Of a stretch of 6,013 nt of DNA, positions 4,811 through 6,013 are shown in pieces; the first letter of the stretch is position 1, and each line of letters starts with the position of its first letter. This DNA comes from AC-32 sp035455605 (GTDB lineage Bacteria > Actinomycetota > Thermoleophilia > Gaiellales > Gaiellaceae). The notes under the pieces were generated by a model. That model was not told the DNA's origin, did no database searches, and saw only the letters and a list, made by a program, of their open reading frames with translations. The stretch is from positions 1 to 6,013 of the forward strand of contig DATIER010000333.1 in NCBI GenBank assembly GCA_035455605.1, written 5' to 3'. Made by a program: the position numbers and the translations under genes.

Positions 4811-5610
4811 GCCAGGTTCAGATCTCAGCCAGCCTCGTCAAGGAGCTCCGCGACCGGACGGGCGCGGGGATGATGGCCGCCAAGCGCGCGCTCGAGGAGA
4901 CCGCGGGAGACGTCGATGCCGCGCAGCGCCTGCTGCGCGAGCAAGGCATGGCAGCCGCGGGTAAGAAGGCCGGGCGCGCCACGACCGAGGGCGAGGTGCT
5001 CACCACCGTCTCCGGATCGCTCGGCGCGATCGTCGCGGTCGGTTGCGAGACGGAGCCGGTCTCGAAGAACGAGGAGTTCCTCTCCTTCGCGGAGGCCGCG
5101 CTCGAGACGGTCGAGGCGGACGGCGCCGACGGCCTCGCCGCGCTCGAGGAGCGCCGGCTGGAGCTGATCGGCCGGATCGGCGAGAACGTCGAGCTCGCCG
5201 GCGCCGCACGTCTGGAGGCCGGCGAGGGCGAGCTGATCGCGGAGTACGTGCACCCGCCGGCCAACAAGATCGGCGTGCTGCTCCGCGTGAAGGGCTCGGA
5301 CGCAGCGGCCGCGCGCCGGCTCGCGATGCACATCTCGTTCGCCGCGCCGCGCTTCCGCAGCGTCGACGAGGTGCCTGCGGACGAGCTCGCGAGCGAGCGC
5401 GCGATCTACGAGAACCAGCCCGACGTGCAGTCGAAGCCCGAGGAGGTCCGCGCCAAGATCGTCGAGGGCCGGCTCCGCAAGGAGTTCCTCTCGAGCGTCG
5501 CCCTCAGCGAGCAGTCGTGGATCCACGACCCCTCGCAGACGGTCGCGAAGGCGCTCGACGAGGCCGGGCTCGAGGTGCTCGAGTTCGTCCGCTACGCGCT
5601 CGCCGAGTGA
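4807..5610 (+). CDS. tsf: Translation elongation factor Ts
   Basis: EF-Ts is the nucleotide exchange factor that releases GDP from EF-Tu. Its 267 residues comprise the N-terminal UBA-like domain (LVKELRDRTGAGMMAAKRAL, 10-29, and GDVDAAQRLLREQG), a core with VGCETEPVSKNEEFLSFA (78-95), the second core repeat with VHPPANKIGVLL and AMHISFAAP, and the C-terminal part KPEEVRAKIVEGRLRKEF. The family motif TDFV, which E. coli EF-Ts inserts beside the EF-Tu nucleotide pocket, reads TEPV here (82-85). The GTG start overlaps the rpsB stop by 4 nt with GAGGAG five bases before it. Length is a little below E. coli (283) and well above the short Thermus form. The stop overlaps the pyrH start, again as GTGA. 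Confidence 0.97.
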   Translation: MSQVQISASLVKELRDRTGAGMMAAKRALEETAGDVDAAQRLLREQGMAAAGKKAGRATTEGEVLTTVSGSLGAIVAVGCETEPVSKNEEFLSFAEAALETVEADGADGLAALEERRLELIGRIGENVELAGAARLEAGEGELIAEYVHPPANKIGVLLRVKGSDAAAARRLAMHISFAAPRFRSVDEVPADELASERAIYENQPDVQSKPEEVRAKIVEGRLRKEFLSSVALSEQSWIHDPSQTVAKALDEAGLEVLEFVRYALAE

Positions 5611-6013
5611 CCGAGACCGCCTCCGCCGGCGCCGTCGGCCCGCAGGCCGGCAGCACGTTCCGGCGCGTCCTGCTCAAGCTTTCCGGGGAGGCGCTGATGG
5701 GCGAGCAGGAGTACGGGCTCGACCCGGCACGCATCTCCGCGCTGGCCGGCGAGATCGTCGAAGTGCAGCAGGAAGGCGTCGAGCTGGCGGTCGTCGTCGG
5801 CGCCGGGAACATCTACCGCGGGATCGAGGCGGCGGCCGAGGGCATGGATCGGGCCACGGCCGACTACGCCGGCATGCTCGCGACGCTGCTGAACGCGCTC
5901 GCCCTGCAGGACGCGCTCGAGCACCGCGGCGCGCACACGCGTGTGCTGTCGGCGCTCGCGGCCGCCGAGGTGGCCGAGCCGTACATCCGCCGCAGGGCGA
6001 TCCGGCACCTCGA
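5607..6013 (+). CDS. pyrH: UMP kinase, N-terminal part (cut by window end)
   Basis: UMP kinase phosphorylates UMP to UDP in pyrimidine synthesis. The 135 visible residues, a bit over half of the usual 235-250, show the amino-acid-kinase fold: VLLKLSGEALMG (21-32, phosphate-binding lysine region), the glycine loop VVVGAGNIYRG (62-72, with Ala where most family members have Gly in GGGN), GMDRATADYAGMLATLLNALALQDALE (79-105) and EVAEPYIRRRAIRHL (121-135). The GTG at 5607 overlaps the tsf stop (GTGA). About 17 extra residues precede the first strand; no other start is available before it except far inside the domain. No clear ribosome site is seen, so translation probably depends on coupling to tsf. 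pyrH, usually with frr next, is the standard neighbour of rpsB-tsf. Confidence 0.97.
   Translation, partial: MTETASAGAVGPQAGSTFRRVLLKLSGEALMGEQEYGLDPARISALAGEIVEVQQEGVELAVVVGAGNIYRGIEAAAEGMDRATADYAGMLATLLNALALQDALEHRGAHTRVLSALAAAEVAEPYIRRRAIRHL

Noticed and set aside
1..6013. Mobile elements, CRISPR arrays, defence or toxin-antitoxin genes
   Set aside because: No transposase, integrase, spaced direct repeats or terminal inverted repeats were seen; every coding stretch is a housekeeping or signalling gene with uniform composition.

Overview
The window is a GC-rich stretch of ordinary bacterial chromosome. Eight genes read on the plus strand as two housekeeping blocks, separated by one minus-strand signalling gene. 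The high GC, the gene order yggT - divIVA - (DUF167) - lspA - rluD (the usual tail of the Gram-positive division and cell-wall cluster), the actinobacteria-like proteins and the frequent GTG starts point to Actinomycetota. A deep lineage such as Thermoleophilia is my best guess, but this is inference and not proven by the window. No mobile element, CRISPR array, tRNA or rRNA is visible.

Region 1 (1-2824, plus): C-terminal part of a YggT membrane protein, a short DivIVA-domain coiled-coil protein, a DUF167/YggU protein, a DksA/TraR-like protein that lacks one of the four zinc cysteines, signal peptidase II (LspA) and a pseudouridine synthase of the RluD type. The genes are packed tightly. DUF167 to dksA-like, dksA-like to lspA and lspA to rluD all overlap by the 4-nt NTGA arrangement if rluD starts at a CTG codon, which is the best fit to the protein family. 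A TATACT box 6 nt before the ATG of the DUF167 gene suggests an internal promoter making a leaderless transcript.

Region 2 (2794-3741, minus): a soluble diguanylate cyclase with an intact GGDEF active site and inhibitory site, fused to an all-helical N-terminal domain that resembles the RsbR/RsbRD type. Its 3' end overlaps the 3' end of rluD by 31 bp, tail to tail, with no terminator visible between them.

Region 3 (3742-6013): a divergent intergenic space of 169 bp with a candidate -10 box and a strong potential RNA hairpin, then rpsB (ribosomal protein S2 with a 70-residue Ala/Pro/Glu tail), tsf (EF-Ts with TEPV in place of TDFV) and pyrH (UMP kinase, cut by the window end). rpsB-tsf and tsf-pyrH each overlap by 4 nt (GTGA), so the translation machinery genes and the UMP kinase probably form one translationally coupled operon.

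I found no convincing new multi-gene system. The items worth checking are small: the CTG start, the degraded zinc finger, the leaderless promoter, hairpins at gene starts, the rpsB leader, the altered EF-Ts motif and the GGDEF fusion.
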